Numbered from the stretch's first letter, positions 8,802 to 18,457 are shown. The stretch is 64,000 bases of DNA from an uncultured Lacinutrix sp. (GCF_947500325.1 NZ_CANMRQ010000004.1:62001-126000); one strand, 5' to 3'. Numbers and translations are program-made. The notes: generated by a model from the sequence alone, not told the origin.

Positions 8802-9130
8802 TATTCCCCTAATTTTGCAAACCATTCTTGAAATTTCTCGCCTATAAATGGAATTAATTTTGCTTCTCCTTTAATAGCATATATAATAGAATACAACCAT
8901 GAACCAAATGTAAAAAACCAAAGAATAGTGCCTAACCAACTATGAATAAATTTTTCTACTACATTAGAAACAATAAGCATAAGAATAAGTCCAATCATTT
9001 GACGAATATGAAAGTTAGTGAAAGGATTCTTTTTTTCAAGATTCATAAAAAGAGCAATTAAAGTACCTATAAAAGTAAGATAACTTGCAATTGCTAAACT
9101 TTTTCCTTCTTCAATTGTGTGTTGATTCAT
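8801..9130 (-). CDS. DUF4870/Tic20-like small membrane protein
   Basis: 109 residues with hydrophobic segments at about 13-29, 44-62 and 66-87. The sequence LEKKNPFTNFHIRQMIGL between the first two is the conserved region of the DUF4870 (Tic20-like) family. It is an inner-membrane protein and the role is not established. It sits between the dihydroorotase homologue (3-bp gap) and the esterase (1-bp overlap), so it is translated from the same minus-strand message. Confidence 0.75.
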   Translation of the reverse strand: MNQHTIEEGKSLAIASYLTFIGTLIALFMNLEKKNPFTNFHIRQMIGLILMLIVSNVVEKFIHSWLGTILWFFTFGSWLYSIIYAIKGEAKLIPFIGEKFQEWFAKLGE

Positions 9131-9133
9131 AAA

Positions 9134-10384
9134 TTATAATGCTATAGTATTATTGGCAATTATGCCGTAAACTGTTCCTTTTAATTCTTTATCTAAAAAC
9201 AGACTATTTTTAGATTTTGATTGAATGTTTTCTTCAGTAAAAGTATATTTCTTATCTGGATTAAATAGTGTTAAATTGGCAATTTCAGTCTCATTAATGG
9301 CGTAGCTTTCTATTCCAAAATTCTTTTTACCTGCGGTCAATAATTTTACTGTTTTTTTTGTTGAGAAGAGTGTTTGTAACACTCCAAAAGCGCTTTCTAA
9401 ACCAATAGTTCCATAAGCAGCATAATCAAATTCGACTTTTTTGTCCTCAATAGTTATAGGGTTATGGTCGCTAGTTACCATATCTATGGTACCATCTTTA
9501 ACACCATTAATTAAAGCCTCTATGTCTTGTTGTGTTCGTAATGGAGGTAATACTTTATAATGTGTATTAAAATCGGTTAAAACACTATCGTTTATAGATA
9601 AATTGTGTATAGCAACACTACAAGTTACATTTAGTTTTTTCTTTTTGGCGGTTCTAATTAAATCTACAGCTTCTATTGTAGATATTGTTGGGATATGTAA
9701 TTTACCACCAGTGTATTCTAAAATATATAAGTCTCTAGCTATTTGTAACGCTTCAGAGAGATTAGGGTTACCTTTTAAACCTATAGTTGTACTGGTAATG
9801 TTTTCATTCATTACACCATTGCCAGTAATTTTATTTTCTTGTGGGTAAGAACAAACTAAGCCATCAAAATTACTAGCATATTGTAATGCTATTTTTAATA
9901 GATTAGGATTAGTTATAGGTTTTTTATAATCTGAAAACGCAACAGCACCAGCATTTTTCATATCAAAAAGCTCAGCTAAATCAATACCTTCACTATTAAC
10001 GGTTAAAGCACCAATTGGAGCTAACTCTACAGCGTTATTTAGTGATTTAGATTTTACAAAAGCTACATTAGCATTAGTATCAATTATAGGATTTGTATTA
10101 GCTTGTAACGCCACTGTAGTAAAGCCAGATTTTGCAGCTGTTTTTAGTCCGTTTTCTATAGTTTCTCTATCCTCGAACCCTGGCTCACCAAAACACACAC
10201 TGCTATCAAACCATCCTTGAGAAACATGTAAATTCTCTAACTTGACTTCTTTACAATTGTTTGGTTTTTTTATTTTTTTTGCGATTTTACTAATACGTCC
10301 TTTCTCAATTAAAATATCTTGAGTTGTATTATGAAAATCACTCTTAGAGTCAATTATTGTTGCAGATTTTATAAGTACGTTCAT
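9134..10384 (-). CDS. Dihydroorotase homologue lacking catalytic metal ligands
   Basis: 416 residues, the full length of the class I (multifunctional-complex type) dihydroorotase family. In active enzymes the first strand ends D-x-H-x-H-F-R-E-P-G. Here residues 60-69 read DSSVCFGEPG, so both metal-binding His and the substrate-binding Arg are gone. Later sites are also changed: the H-I-x-H-V-S-T segment reads HIPTIST, and the PHHL segment reads IHNL. The Asp in TSDHNP remains. It cannot be a normal zinc dihydroorotase. A structural partner role, like the inactive PyrC-type subunit bound to aspartate transcarbamoylase in Pseudomonas, is an inference. It overlaps the BatA-like gene by 4 bp. Confidence 0.8.
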   Translation of the reverse strand: MNVLIKSATIIDSKSDFHNTTQDILIEKGRISKIAKKIKKPNNCKEVKLENLHVSQGWFDSSVCFGEPGFEDRETIENGLKTAAKSGFTTVALQANTNPIIDTNANVAFVKSKSLNNAVELAPIGALTVNSEGIDLAELFDMKNAGAVAFSDYKKPITNPNLLKIALQYASNFDGLVCSYPQENKITGNGVMNENITSTTIGLKGNPNLSEALQIARDLYILEYTGGKLHIPTISTIEAVDLIRTAKKKKLNVTCSVAIHNLSINDSVLTDFNTHYKVLPPLRTQQDIEALINGVKDGTIDMVTSDHNPITIEDKKVEFDYAAYGTIGLESAFGVLQTLFSTKKTVKLLTAGKKNFGIESYAINETEIANLTLFNPDKKYTFTEENIQSKSKNSLFLDKELKGTVYGIIANNTIAL

Positions 10385-12312
10385 TTAAAATATTTTAAGA
10401 TGAGCATTTCAATAATTAATAACAATAGCGCAAAAATAACAAACCATTTCCATAGTGCATTAACTTTATTATCACTTTTTATAGTATCAAATACTTGAGA
10501 AATAGAATTGCTAATAGATACATTATCGTTGTTAGAAAATTGATGATATATTAAATTGCTTTCATCTCTTTTATAATTGTAACTAACATTTTCTATAATT
10601 TCAGTTTTGTTTTTTAAATTATATATATTAGCCTCATTTGGTGTCTCTATGGTTGTAATTGCTACTTTATTATTAAAGTATTGTTGCTGTGGTATTATTT
10701 TATTTTCCCCACTCACCAATGTCAATACAGCGTCTTGTTGTAAATTGGTAGCTACATCATATTTATTTTCTTTACCTATAGTATAATAAAGGTTTGGCAA
10801 TTTTAAACTTCGCTTCGCGATATTATAAAAAGTAGGAACGATTAAGTTTATGTTTTTAAAATTACTATTCTTTATGTTTAAAGCAGCTGAGAAAACAAAA
10901 ACGTTATTATTTTCTAACAAGAATGGTTTACCATCTTCATATTGAAGCACAGGAGAAGCATTGTTTATGTTTTGTGAATAAAATGAATTTACTTTTGGAT
11001 ATTGAAAATTAGTAACTTGTTTTTCAAAAACACCATTACTATATAAAGGATGAGAATAATTAATATTTGTTAATCGTTTTTCTGTTTTTGAGAGTTTAGA
11101 AAAACTACTTAAGTTATAGTTTAAAAGAAGTGAGTTATATGTTTGTATATTAATGTTTTCTGATGGAATCACAACTAAAACACCTCCATTTTTTGTAAAT
11201 GCTTTTAAAGCAGTAGCAAGTGCATTTGGGGTTTGAGTTAATTCGTTTAGAATAATCAAATTTTGATTACTAATATCGCTATAGTTTAAATCTTTAAAAG
11301 CTGAAGATTTATAATTAAATTCTGGCTCTGTATAGATTCGTTTTAAGAAAGAATCATCACTTTCATTTACAGTTAAGACATTAATTTTGGAAGCAATATT
11401 TAAGTTAAAATAGAGTTTGTTGTCAAATTGAAGGTTTGTATCATCAATAATAACTTCTCCATTAATAACTTCATTTGCTGGCAATGTAAAAACAGCATTT
11501 GCTTTATCCTTTATTGAGACAGAACTTTTAGTTAGTAAATTACCATCACTATATAATGATACAGGTAAATTATCTATTAGATCTCCATTATTTTTTATAA
11601 TAGCAGTTAACTCAATATTACTAGTACTGCGTTTAGATATATATAAGCTATCTACTGAAACATTATTATCATTTACTGGTTTTAACTGCACTAAGTTTAA
11701 ATTAATATCATCTTGTTTTTTTGTATTAAATACCACAGTGCCTTTTTGTTGAAAATCACTAATAAAAACTAGATTTTTAACTGTATTTTCTTTTTTAGAG
11801 AAGTACTTCTTACTTTTTAAAAGTGCAGCATCATAATCTAATTGATTTGCAGAATAATTTAAAGTTAACAAATCATTAGTAATTGCTTTAACAGTTGTAT
11901 TTCTATAGCTATCATTATTCGTTATTAGTGAAATAATCTCGTCTTCAGAGACAAGACCTATAATATCGTTTACAGCTCGCTTTAATAATTCACCTTTATC
12001 ACCTTTAGCTTGCATACTAAAAGAATTATCTAAGTAGATAACTGTTTCCGTCTTCGTATTAAATGCTTTATTTTTTGATATGAATGGTTGGGCAAAGGCA
12101 ATAACTATAGCCGCTATAATTCCCATTCTTGTTAATAACACTAACCATTTTTTTATTTGAGAACTTTTGCGAGTTTGTAGTGTAATTTGCTTTAAAAAAG
12201 CCACATTTGTAAAAGATTCCTTTTGGAATTTACGCAGTTGAAATAAATGAATAATGACGGGAATTAGCAGTAAGAAAAGTGCGTAAAGAAGTTCTGGGTG
12301 TTTAAACTGCAT
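10381..12312 (-). CDS. BatA-type membrane protein with von Willebrand A-like domain
   Basis: 643 residues. The N-terminus (PELLYALFLLLIPVIIHLFQLRKFQKESF) is the aerotolerance-regulator N-terminal domain, with a second helix at about 57-76. VIYLDNSFSM (D95, S97, S99) is the DxSxS start of a VWA-type metal-ion-dependent adhesion site. A long beta-rich middle region follows, and one last helix lies at about 622-640. It is therefore an inner-membrane protein with a large periplasmic part. Relatives occur with Bat operons and in isolation. Here it is coupled (ATGA overlap) to the dihydroorotase homologue. The function is unknown. Confidence 0.8.
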   Translation of the reverse strand: MQFKHPELLYALFLLLIPVIIHLFQLRKFQKESFTNVAFLKQITLQTRKSSQIKKWLVLLTRMGIIAAIVIAFAQPFISKNKAFNTKTETVIYLDNSFSMQAKGDKGELLKRAVNDIIGLVSEDEIISLITNNDSYRNTTVKAITNDLLTLNYSANQLDYDAALLKSKKYFSKKENTVKNLVFISDFQQKGTVVFNTKKQDDINLNLVQLKPVNDNNVSVDSLYISKRSTSNIELTAIIKNNGDLIDNLPVSLYSDGNLLTKSSVSIKDKANAVFTLPANEVINGEVIIDDTNLQFDNKLYFNLNIASKINVLTVNESDDSFLKRIYTEPEFNYKSSAFKDLNYSDISNQNLIILNELTQTPNALATALKAFTKNGGVLVVIPSENINIQTYNSLLLNYNLSSFSKLSKTEKRLTNINYSHPLYSNGVFEKQVTNFQYPKVNSFYSQNINNASPVLQYEDGKPFLLENNNVFVFSAALNIKNSNFKNINLIVPTFYNIAKRSLKLPNLYYTIGKENKYDVATNLQQDAVLTLVSGENKIIPQQQYFNNKVAITTIETPNEANIYNLKNKTEIIENVSYNYKRDESNLIYHQFSNNDNVSISNSISQVFDTIKSDNKVNALWKWFVIFALLLLIIEMLILKYFK

Positions 12313-12364
12313 TGCTAATTTTGATTAGACAAATATAAAAACTAAAACTGAATTAATACAGGCT

Positions 12365-13372
12365 TTAACAAAAGAAAAAATAATCATTCATTGATTCCAT
12401 ATTTTGAGACCTAAAATAATGTTTAATAATTTCTTGTTCTCCTGCGTTTGCAACACTAACAATACTTTGAGGACTTTCTAATCTTTCTAAATACTGAAAT
12501 GGTTTCATTTCTATATTATAAATATGTTTTCCAATTTTTTTTGGATTATCGCAAATCCAATGAAATTTAATATTTAATTCATTAAGTTTCTTAGCTATTG
12601 TTTTGCCTTTTTTTCCTGCACCCCAAATTACTAATGGCCTTTTTGTATTATAATTTAATTTTAAAAAGTAATGCAATTTTATATCTATAAAACTATTTTC
12701 AGCATAATTATTATCTGTTCGTGATGCTCTAGTGCCATAATCTCTCCAATAATGTAATATTTCATTACATGGAATAACTTTATAGCTAGCTTCATAGAAC
12801 CTAAAGGTTAAATCATAATCCTCAGGATAACGCTTAGAATTAAAAGCATCAATTTCTATTAAATCATCTCGATATAACATCCAACAAGGGGAAGGAATGA
12901 CACATTCCTTATAAATCTCGGTATAATTATTTCCTTTTATAGTCAATTTATTTAGCCAGTTTTCATATTTGCGATAGCCATCACTTATACCTTCTTTAGA
13001 AAAGTAACTCACTAATCCCGTTGCAACATGTCGCTTCCCGTATTTTAGTAAATTATTTGATAATATTTTTAGCTTATCTACAGGCATAATATCATCACTA
13101 TCCATTCTTGTTATAAAATGCCCTGTACTTTTAGAAAACGCAAGTTTTAAAGCATTAATAATTCCAGAACCATCATTTTTAAGTAAGATTATTCTTGAAT
13201 CTTTTTTTGAAAATGAACTTACAATATTGTAGCTTTCATCATTAGAATGATCATCTACTATTAATAACTCCCAGTTAGTATAAGATTGATATATTATGGA
13301 ATTGATACACTCTTCAAGAAACTCTTGAGTATTTTTAAATGGGATAAGGATGCTAATTAGTGGTTGTTGCAT
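12365..13372 (-). CDS. Family 2 glycosyltransferase with C-terminal Rossmann-like domain
   Basis: 335 residues. Residues 1-225 are a GT-A fold family 2 enzyme: SILIPFKNTQEFLEECINSI at the start, the metal-binding MDSDD (90-94), and YPEDYDLTFR near 184 supplying the ED catalytic pair. Residues 245-335 start LVIWGAGKKGKTIAKKL, a Gly-rich nucleotide-binding loop like that of PglD-type or other Rossmann domains, and then ICDNPKKIG. There is no signal peptide. It probably makes a cell-surface glycan, with donor and acceptor unknown. It is separated from the BatA-like gene by 52 bp and no terminator is visible between them. Confidence 0.82.
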   Translation of the reverse strand: MQQPLISILIPFKNTQEFLEECINSIIYQSYTNWELLIVDDHSNDESYNIVSSFSKKDSRIILLKNDGSGIINALKLAFSKSTGHFITRMDSDDIMPVDKLKILSNNLLKYGKRHVATGLVSYFSKEGISDGYRKYENWLNKLTIKGNNYTEIYKECVIPSPCWMLYRDDLIEIDAFNSKRYPEDYDLTFRFYEASYKVIPCNEILHYWRDYGTRASRTDNNYAENSFIDIKLHYFLKLNYNTKRPLVIWGAGKKGKTIAKKLNELNIKFHWICDNPKKIGKHIYNIEMKPFQYLERLESPQSIVSVANAGEQEIIKHYFRSQNMESMNDYFFFC

Positions 13373-13449
13373 AAGCGAATATAATAAGTAGAAAAGAGCT
13401 ACTTAACACTAATTAACATAATTTTTAAATAAAATAGAGTAACATCTTC

Positions 13450-13457
13450 TATTTTTG
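13450..13457 (+). promoter_or_regulatory. -7 box TATTTTTG for the M61 peptidase
   Basis: A full TAnnTTTG match placed 41 bp before the ATG at 13499. No clear TTG box is visible at the usual distance upstream. Confidence 0.35.
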
Positions 13458-13498
13458 AGCGTCTTAATATTATTGAGACTAGAACAAAACTAATAAAC

Positions 13499-15406
13499 AT
13501 GAAAAAACACATTTTTACCGCTGCATTTGCTGGTATTCTTTTGGTGGGTTGTAACTCTACTAAAACAGCAGGAAGTAAATCTACTAATGATTTAGCGACT
13601 TTAAACCCAATTGAAACTACTTTAGATTTAACAAAAGTGGTTGACGATAAAGCTCCTGTGGTTATAAACCCTGGACGTTTTACAACACAAACAGTGACTT
13701 ATAGATTACCACGAGTTGTTCAAGGAACATATTCTGTAAGTGATTTTGGAAAGTATATTGATGATTTTAAAGCAATTGATTACAAAGGAAATGAATTAGT
13801 TGTAACTAAAACAGATACCAATACTTGGACTATTGATAATGCCAGTGAATTAGATAAAATCATGTATAACGTTAATGATACGTTTGATATGGAAGCACAA
13901 GGTGGTGGTATTGGACTTGAAGTACCGTTTTCTCCAGCTGGAACAAATATCGAAACGACAAATTATGTTTTAAATCTTCATGGTTTTATTGGATATTTTG
14001 ATTCTTTAAAGAATGCACAATATAAATTAGATGTTACCGCTCCAAAGACAATGAAAAAAACGTCTGCTTTACAGGAAACTGGTACAGTAATGAATAAAGA
14101 TGGAGTCTCTATGACTTCTAGCTATTTTGCGCCTAGATACTTTGATATTACTGATAATCCAATGTTTTATGGAAACCTTGATGTTGAAGAATTTAAAGTA
14201 GGTGATATTAAAATTGTTTTAAGTGTATACTCGCCTAACAAAGTACATTCTGCTGCTAAAGTTAGAGAAACAATGGAAAAAATGATGCAAGCGCAAAAGA
14301 CATATTTAGGAGATATAAATAGCACGCCTAGATATGATATATACTTGTATTTATCTGAAGGAAAGCCAGAATCACCTAAAGGCTTTGGGGCATTAGAACA
14401 CCATACATCTACTGTAGTGGTATTACCTGAGTCTATGCCAGATGAAGCACTAGCAGAAAGTATGATTGATGTCGTGTCACACGAATTTTTTCATATTGTA
14501 ACACCATTAAGTGTACATTCTGAAGATGTACATTACTTTGATTATAATCAGCCAACATTCTCTAAGCATTTATGGATGTATGAAGGCGTAACCGAATATT
14601 TTGCAACTTTATTTCAAGTAGATCAAGGCTTAGTAGACGAAAAAGAATTCTATTCAAAAATCGCTGGTAAAATACAATCATCGCTAAGTATGAATGATGC
14701 TATGAGTTTTACTAAAATGAGTGAAAATATTTTAGAGCAACCATATGCACCTCAATATGTTAATGTATATCAAAAAGGAGCATTAATAGGAATGTGTATT
14801 GATATTTTAATGAGAGAAGAAAGTAATGGAAATCGTGGTATATTATCATTAATGAAAGAGTTATCACTTAAATATGGTAAAAACAAACCTTTTGAAGATG
14901 ACAACCTTATTTCTGAAATAACTCAAATGACTTACCCAAGTGTTGGTGAGTTTTTACAAACACATGTTGTAGGTAATACGCCAATTAACTATAATGACTT
15001 CTTTGCAAAAACAGGGTTAGAGTTTATAGAAGGAAAAGTACCAACAAATTATATCCAAAACGATGGTCAATTAATTTTTGCTCCAGATATGGCTACTGGG
15101 ACTATTCCATTTTCTGAAGCTGTAAAAAACAATAGTTTCTGGGCAGATAATGGTGTGTTACCAGGCGATGTTATTAAGACTATAGATGGTAAAAAACTAA
15201 CTCTAGCTACAGCTCAAGAAATGTTAACAGAAGCATTTATGTGGAAGCCAGGTAGAGAAGTAGATGTTCGTATTGATAGAAAGGGAGAAGAAGTTGTAGT
15301 AAAAACAACTTTAACACAATCATATACTACAGGAAGAACATTACAAGCTAATCCAAAAGCTACTGCAAAACAAAAAGCACTACGTGAAGCTTGGTTAAAA
15401 GGTTAA
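13499..15406 (+). CDS. M61 family peptidase (glycyl aminopeptidase-like) lipoprotein with PDZ domain
   Basis: 635 residues. The lipobox LLVGC (C18) makes it a lipoprotein. The M61 signature FGALEHHTS at about 296-304 is followed by the zinc motif HEFFH (H328, E329, H332), and YEGVTEYF at about 361-368 provides the third ligand. The C-terminal part (about 520-610), containing NGVLPGDVIKTIDGKKL, is a PDZ domain, the usual architecture of the family. It acts in the periplasm or on the surface on peptides. The gene is monocistronic, with its own promoter and terminator. Confidence 0.9.
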   Translation: MKKHIFTAAFAGILLVGCNSTKTAGSKSTNDLATLNPIETTLDLTKVVDDKAPVVINPGRFTTQTVTYRLPRVVQGTYSVSDFGKYIDDFKAIDYKGNELVVTKTDTNTWTIDNASELDKIMYNVNDTFDMEAQGGGIGLEVPFSPAGTNIETTNYVLNLHGFIGYFDSLKNAQYKLDVTAPKTMKKTSALQETGTVMNKDGVSMTSSYFAPRYFDITDNPMFYGNLDVEEFKVGDIKIVLSVYSPNKVHSAAKVRETMEKMMQAQKTYLGDINSTPRYDIYLYLSEGKPESPKGFGALEHHTSTVVVLPESMPDEALAESMIDVVSHEFFHIVTPLSVHSEDVHYFDYNQPTFSKHLWMYEGVTEYFATLFQVDQGLVDEKEFYSKIAGKIQSSLSMNDAMSFTKMSENILEQPYAPQYVNVYQKGALIGMCIDILMREESNGNRGILSLMKELSLKYGKNKPFEDDNLISEITQMTYPSVGEFLQTHVVGNTPINYNDFFAKTGLEFIEGKVPTNYIQNDGQLIFAPDMATGTIPFSEAVKNNSFWADNGVLPGDVIKTIDGKKLTLATAQEMLTEAFMWKPGREVDVRIDRKGEEVVVKTTLTQSYTTGRTLQANPKATAKQKALREAWLKG

Positions 15407-15425
15407 AAAAGACAAATACTATTTT

Positions 15426-15457
15426 AAAGCCTGATGTAATGCATCGGGCTTTTTTTG
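15426..15457 (+). terminator. Terminator of the M61 peptidase gene
   Basis: GCCTGATG pairs with CATCGGGC (one G-T pair), with a 5-nt loop, followed by TTTTTTT. Confidence 0.85.
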
Positions 15458-15548
15458 TATGTCATAGTTTAATAAAAGGTATAATTGATAACAATAGATT
15501 GTAAGTTATTGTATTTAATAATGACTAACCTTTACATATTATGTTTTT

Positions 15549-17174
15549 ATGAAAAAGTTTAATGTATCGCTTTTACTTTTCTTGCTGCCATTTTTTTTAA
15601 TAGCCCAAAATACTGTAGGGATTATCCTTAATCCAACAGATACAGAACAAGGCTATACTTTATTTAGTGTCCATACTAAAACGTTTTTAATTAATGATTG
15701 TGGAGAAGTCATAAATGAATGGCAAAGTGTATATCCTCCAGGAAATGCAGTGTATTTATTAGAAAATGGAACATTGCTAAGAGCAGGAAAAACAGATACT
15801 ACGTCTATAACTTTAGGTGGAGTAGGTGGAGCGATTGAGCTCTTTGATTGGGATGGTAATATATTATGGTCAATAGAATATGATAGTCCAAGCTTTAGGC
15901 AGCATCATGATATATTTCCTATGCCTAACGGAAATGTTTTAGTTCTTGCAGCAACTATTATGTCTGAAACAGAAGCTATTCAAGAAGGTAGAGATCCCAA
16001 TTTAATTAATAATGGACAACTTTATAACGAGCAAATTGTAGAAATAGAACCAGTTGGTATAAATCAATATAATGTTGTTTGGGAATGGAACGTTAAAGAT
16101 CATTTAATTCAAGATTTTGATCCTAATAAAAATAATTACGGTACAGTGAGTCTGGAACCAGGAAAATTAAATATTAATTTTTTAAACAATTTAAATTTAT
16201 CTCCTAATTGGCTTCATTTCAATTCCATTCAATATAATGAACAATTAGATCAAATTCTTATAAGCTCTCGTAAGATGAGTGAAATATATATTATAGATCA
16301 TTCTACAACTACTACTGAAGCTGCTACAAGTTCTGGAGGTATATATAATAGAGGTGGTGATTTTTTATACCGTTGGGGAAATCCTCAAGCTTATAATGTA
16401 GGAACTGAGGTAGATAGAAAGCTGTATGGTCAACATTATCCACATTGGATTCCAGATGGTTTTAATGATGCAGGAAAAATTATTTTATTTAATAATGGAG
16501 CTGGAAGAACTCCTGAATTTTCAGAAGTATTTGTATTAAATCCTCCAATTGATTCTAATGGTAATTATAATTATACAAGTTTAACATCATATTTGCCTAA
16601 TGCCCCAGATTATATATATACAAACTCAGATAATTTTTATTCTGCAATATTAAGTAGTGCTCAACGATTACCAAATGGAAACACATTAATATGTGAAGGA
16701 AGAACAGGTGAAATTATTGAAATAAATGCTAACAACGATATATTATGGAAATATATAGTACCAGTTAATAATACTACAGGACAAATATTTTCAACTTCTG
16801 AAGCTCCAGTACAAAATTCTATATTTAGAGCTATTAAGTACACCTCAGATTATAGTGCGTTTATTGGTAAAGATTTAACACCAAATGCTCCTATAGAAAT
16901 TAATCCATCATCTACATGTAGTATATTAGGGATTACAAGTTTTAATAATGAGTTTTTTAAGGTTAAGGTTTTACCAAATCCTACTAAAAATGTAGTAATT
17001 ATTGAGTCTTCGATAGCTATAGAAAAAACGACTCTATTTTCTATAACTGGACAAAAACTTCTTGAAAAAGAAAGAAGTAATGTTTTAAATTTATCTAATT
17101 ATAAATCTGGAATTTATATTCTTAAAATTCATTCTGAAAAAGGAAGTGTAGTTAAACAATTAGTTAAAAATTAA
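15549..17174 (+). CDS. Aryl-sulfotransferase-like beta-propeller protein with T9SS sorting domain
   Basis: 541 residues. A Sec signal ends at about LIAQ (residues 1-19). The body has repeated propeller strands such as LFDWDGNILWSIEYD, HHDIFPMPNGNVLVL, HYPHWIPDGF and AQRLPNGNTLICEGRTGEIIEI. These match the arylsulfotransferase (ASST) family, and QHHDI and QHYPHW supply candidate catalytic His. Residues about 470-541 (KVLPNPTKNVVIIES ... GIYILKIHSEKGSVVKQLVKN) are a type A type IX secretion signal, so the protein is exported across the outer membrane. Whether it transfers sulfate is unproven. Confidence 0.8.
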   Translation: MKKFNVSLLLFLLPFFLIAQNTVGIILNPTDTEQGYTLFSVHTKTFLINDCGEVINEWQSVYPPGNAVYLLENGTLLRAGKTDTTSITLGGVGGAIELFDWDGNILWSIEYDSPSFRQHHDIFPMPNGNVLVLAATIMSETEAIQEGRDPNLINNGQLYNEQIVEIEPVGINQYNVVWEWNVKDHLIQDFDPNKNNYGTVSLEPGKLNINFLNNLNLSPNWLHFNSIQYNEQLDQILISSRKMSEIYIIDHSTTTTEAATSSGGIYNRGGDFLYRWGNPQAYNVGTEVDRKLYGQHYPHWIPDGFNDAGKIILFNNGAGRTPEFSEVFVLNPPIDSNGNYNYTSLTSYLPNAPDYIYTNSDNFYSAILSSAQRLPNGNTLICEGRTGEIIEINANNDILWKYIVPVNNTTGQIFSTSEAPVQNSIFRAIKYTSDYSAFIGKDLTPNAPIEINPSSTCSILGITSFNNEFFKVKVLPNPTKNVVIIESSIAIEKTTLFSITGQKLLEKERSNVLNLSNYKSGIYILKIHSEKGSVVKQLVKN

Positions 17175-17303
17175 CTTCTAAATTATTTAATTAATAATGT
17201 TACTTGAATTTTGGCATAGAAATTGAAATTGAGTAGTTAAGAAGAATTATTTTAATATCTTTATTAAATAATAATAAAAATTTTAACCTAAAAATATATA
17301 AAA

Positions 17304-17633
17304 ATGAAGAAGTTTATTTTAATGAGTTTTATTTTTTTATTGAGCATTGGTACAGCAATGGCACAAGAAAAACAAGACAAACAATTAGAAGATAGTAATT
17401 ATGTTATTTTGCTTGATGGCAAAGTGTTTCATTATACTTTTGAAGGAGTAAAACCTTTAGCTGAAAAATTAACTCTTAATAATGGCACTGTTGTTAATAA
17501 AGATGGAACTTATATGGTTGGAGATAAAAAAATGACTTTAAAAGATGGAGAATGTTTAGGATTAAGTGGGAAGAAATATAAAAATCAAATGGATTTAGCT
17601 AAGAGACTTAAGAAAAAAATGAGAAAAAAATAA
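17304..17633 (+). CDS. Small secreted DUF6799-like protein
   Basis: 109 residues. The signal peptide ends at about AMAQ (residue 21). The mature part contains a duplicated short motif: LNNGTVVNKDGTYMVGD and the preceding LLDGKVFHYTFEG both have the pattern of DUF6799. The C-terminus is very basic (KKYKNQMDLAKRLKKKMRKK). The function is unknown and the protein is probably periplasmic. The stop is followed by a strong terminator. Confidence 0.65.
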   Translation: MKKFILMSFIFLLSIGTAMAQEKQDKQLEDSNYVILLDGKVFHYTFEGVKPLAEKLTLNNGTVVNKDGTYMVGDKKMTLKDGECLGLSGKKYKNQMDLAKRLKKKMRKK

Positions 17634-17660
17634 AAGATACCAACTTTTAATCTAGTTTAT

Positions 17661-17691
17661 AAAATCGATGTGTATTCATCGATTTTTTTTT
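17661..17691 (+). terminator. Terminator after the DUF6799-like gene
   Basis: A 10-bp perfect stem AAAATCGATG/CATCGATTTT with a 6-nt loop, followed by a T-run. It lies at the convergent junction with the TIGR02757 gene. Confidence 0.85.
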
Positions 17692-17692
17692 G

Positions 17693-18457
17693 CTAAAAAC
17701 CTTCAAAAACGCCTAATCCAAATAAAGCAAAGTCATATTTTACAGGATCGTCTTTATCAAATTTGCGCAAGTTTGTATCTAACTCCATTAATGCTTTACC
17801 ATCGTTTTGTTTTCGTTCTAAAAGCGTTAGTTTTCTTGCAACATTACCAGAATGAACATCTAAAGGGCAAGATAAAACTGAAGGAGAAATACTTTTCCAA
17901 ATACCAAAGTCTACACCTGTGTTATCATTTCTAACCATCCAACGTAAAAACATATTAATACGTTTTGCAGCTGAATTTTTTAAAGGATCACTTACATGTT
18001 TTTGGGTGCGTTGTATATGTTCTATCTTAAAAAATAGTTGTTTAAATTCATGTATCGCATATTGAATAGAATTATTTTTTACATGTTTTGAAAATATACT
18101 TTCTAAACCATTATGATTTATATAAATATTTTGAAGTGCTTTTATAAACGTTATAAAATCTATACCGTTAAATGTTCTATGAACAAAAGATTCTAACTGA
18201 ATTAAATCACTATCTTGATGATTTATAACAAAATCATAAGGTGATTGTTGCAGCATGATCATCATTTTATTTGCATTATTAATAATGCTTTTTCTATTTC
18301 CCCAAGCTATTGTTGCTGTTAAAAAACCTGCGATTTCAATATCTTCTTTTTTGCTAAATTGATGGGGTATTTGGATAGGGTCTGTATCAATAAAATCTAA
18401 TCTATTGTATTGCTCTACTTTAGAGTCTAAAAATTCTTTTAGCTCATTTGTTTTCAT
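17693..18457 (-). CDS. TIGR02757 family protein (DUF2400)
   Basis: 254 residues, the usual length for the family. Recognisable blocks are EIAGFLTATIAWGNRKSIINNANKMM, HRTFNGIDFITFIKAL and the C-terminal SCPLDVHSGNVARKL with FGLGVFEGF. The fold is related to helix-hairpin-helix DNA glycosylases, but no activity is established to my knowledge. There is no signal peptide. It is the last gene of a minus-strand run with the CPBP protease (18-bp gap) and LolD-like ATPase. Confidence 0.85.
   Translation of the reverse strand: MKTNELKEFLDSKVEQYNRLDFIDTDPIQIPHQFSKKEDIEIAGFLTATIAWGNRKSIINNANKMMIMLQQSPYDFVINHQDSDLIQLESFVHRTFNGIDFITFIKALQNIYINHNGLESIFSKHVKNNSIQYAIHEFKQLFFKIEHIQRTQKHVSDPLKNSAAKRINMFLRWMVRNDNTGVDFGIWKSISPSVLSCPLDVHSGNVARKLTLLERKQNDGKALMELDTNLRKFDKDDPVKYDFALFGLGVFEGF

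Noticed and set aside
10381-12312. A complete Bat aerotolerance operon
   Set aside because: Only one BatA-like protein is present. BatB, BatC, BatD and MoxR genes are not in the window.
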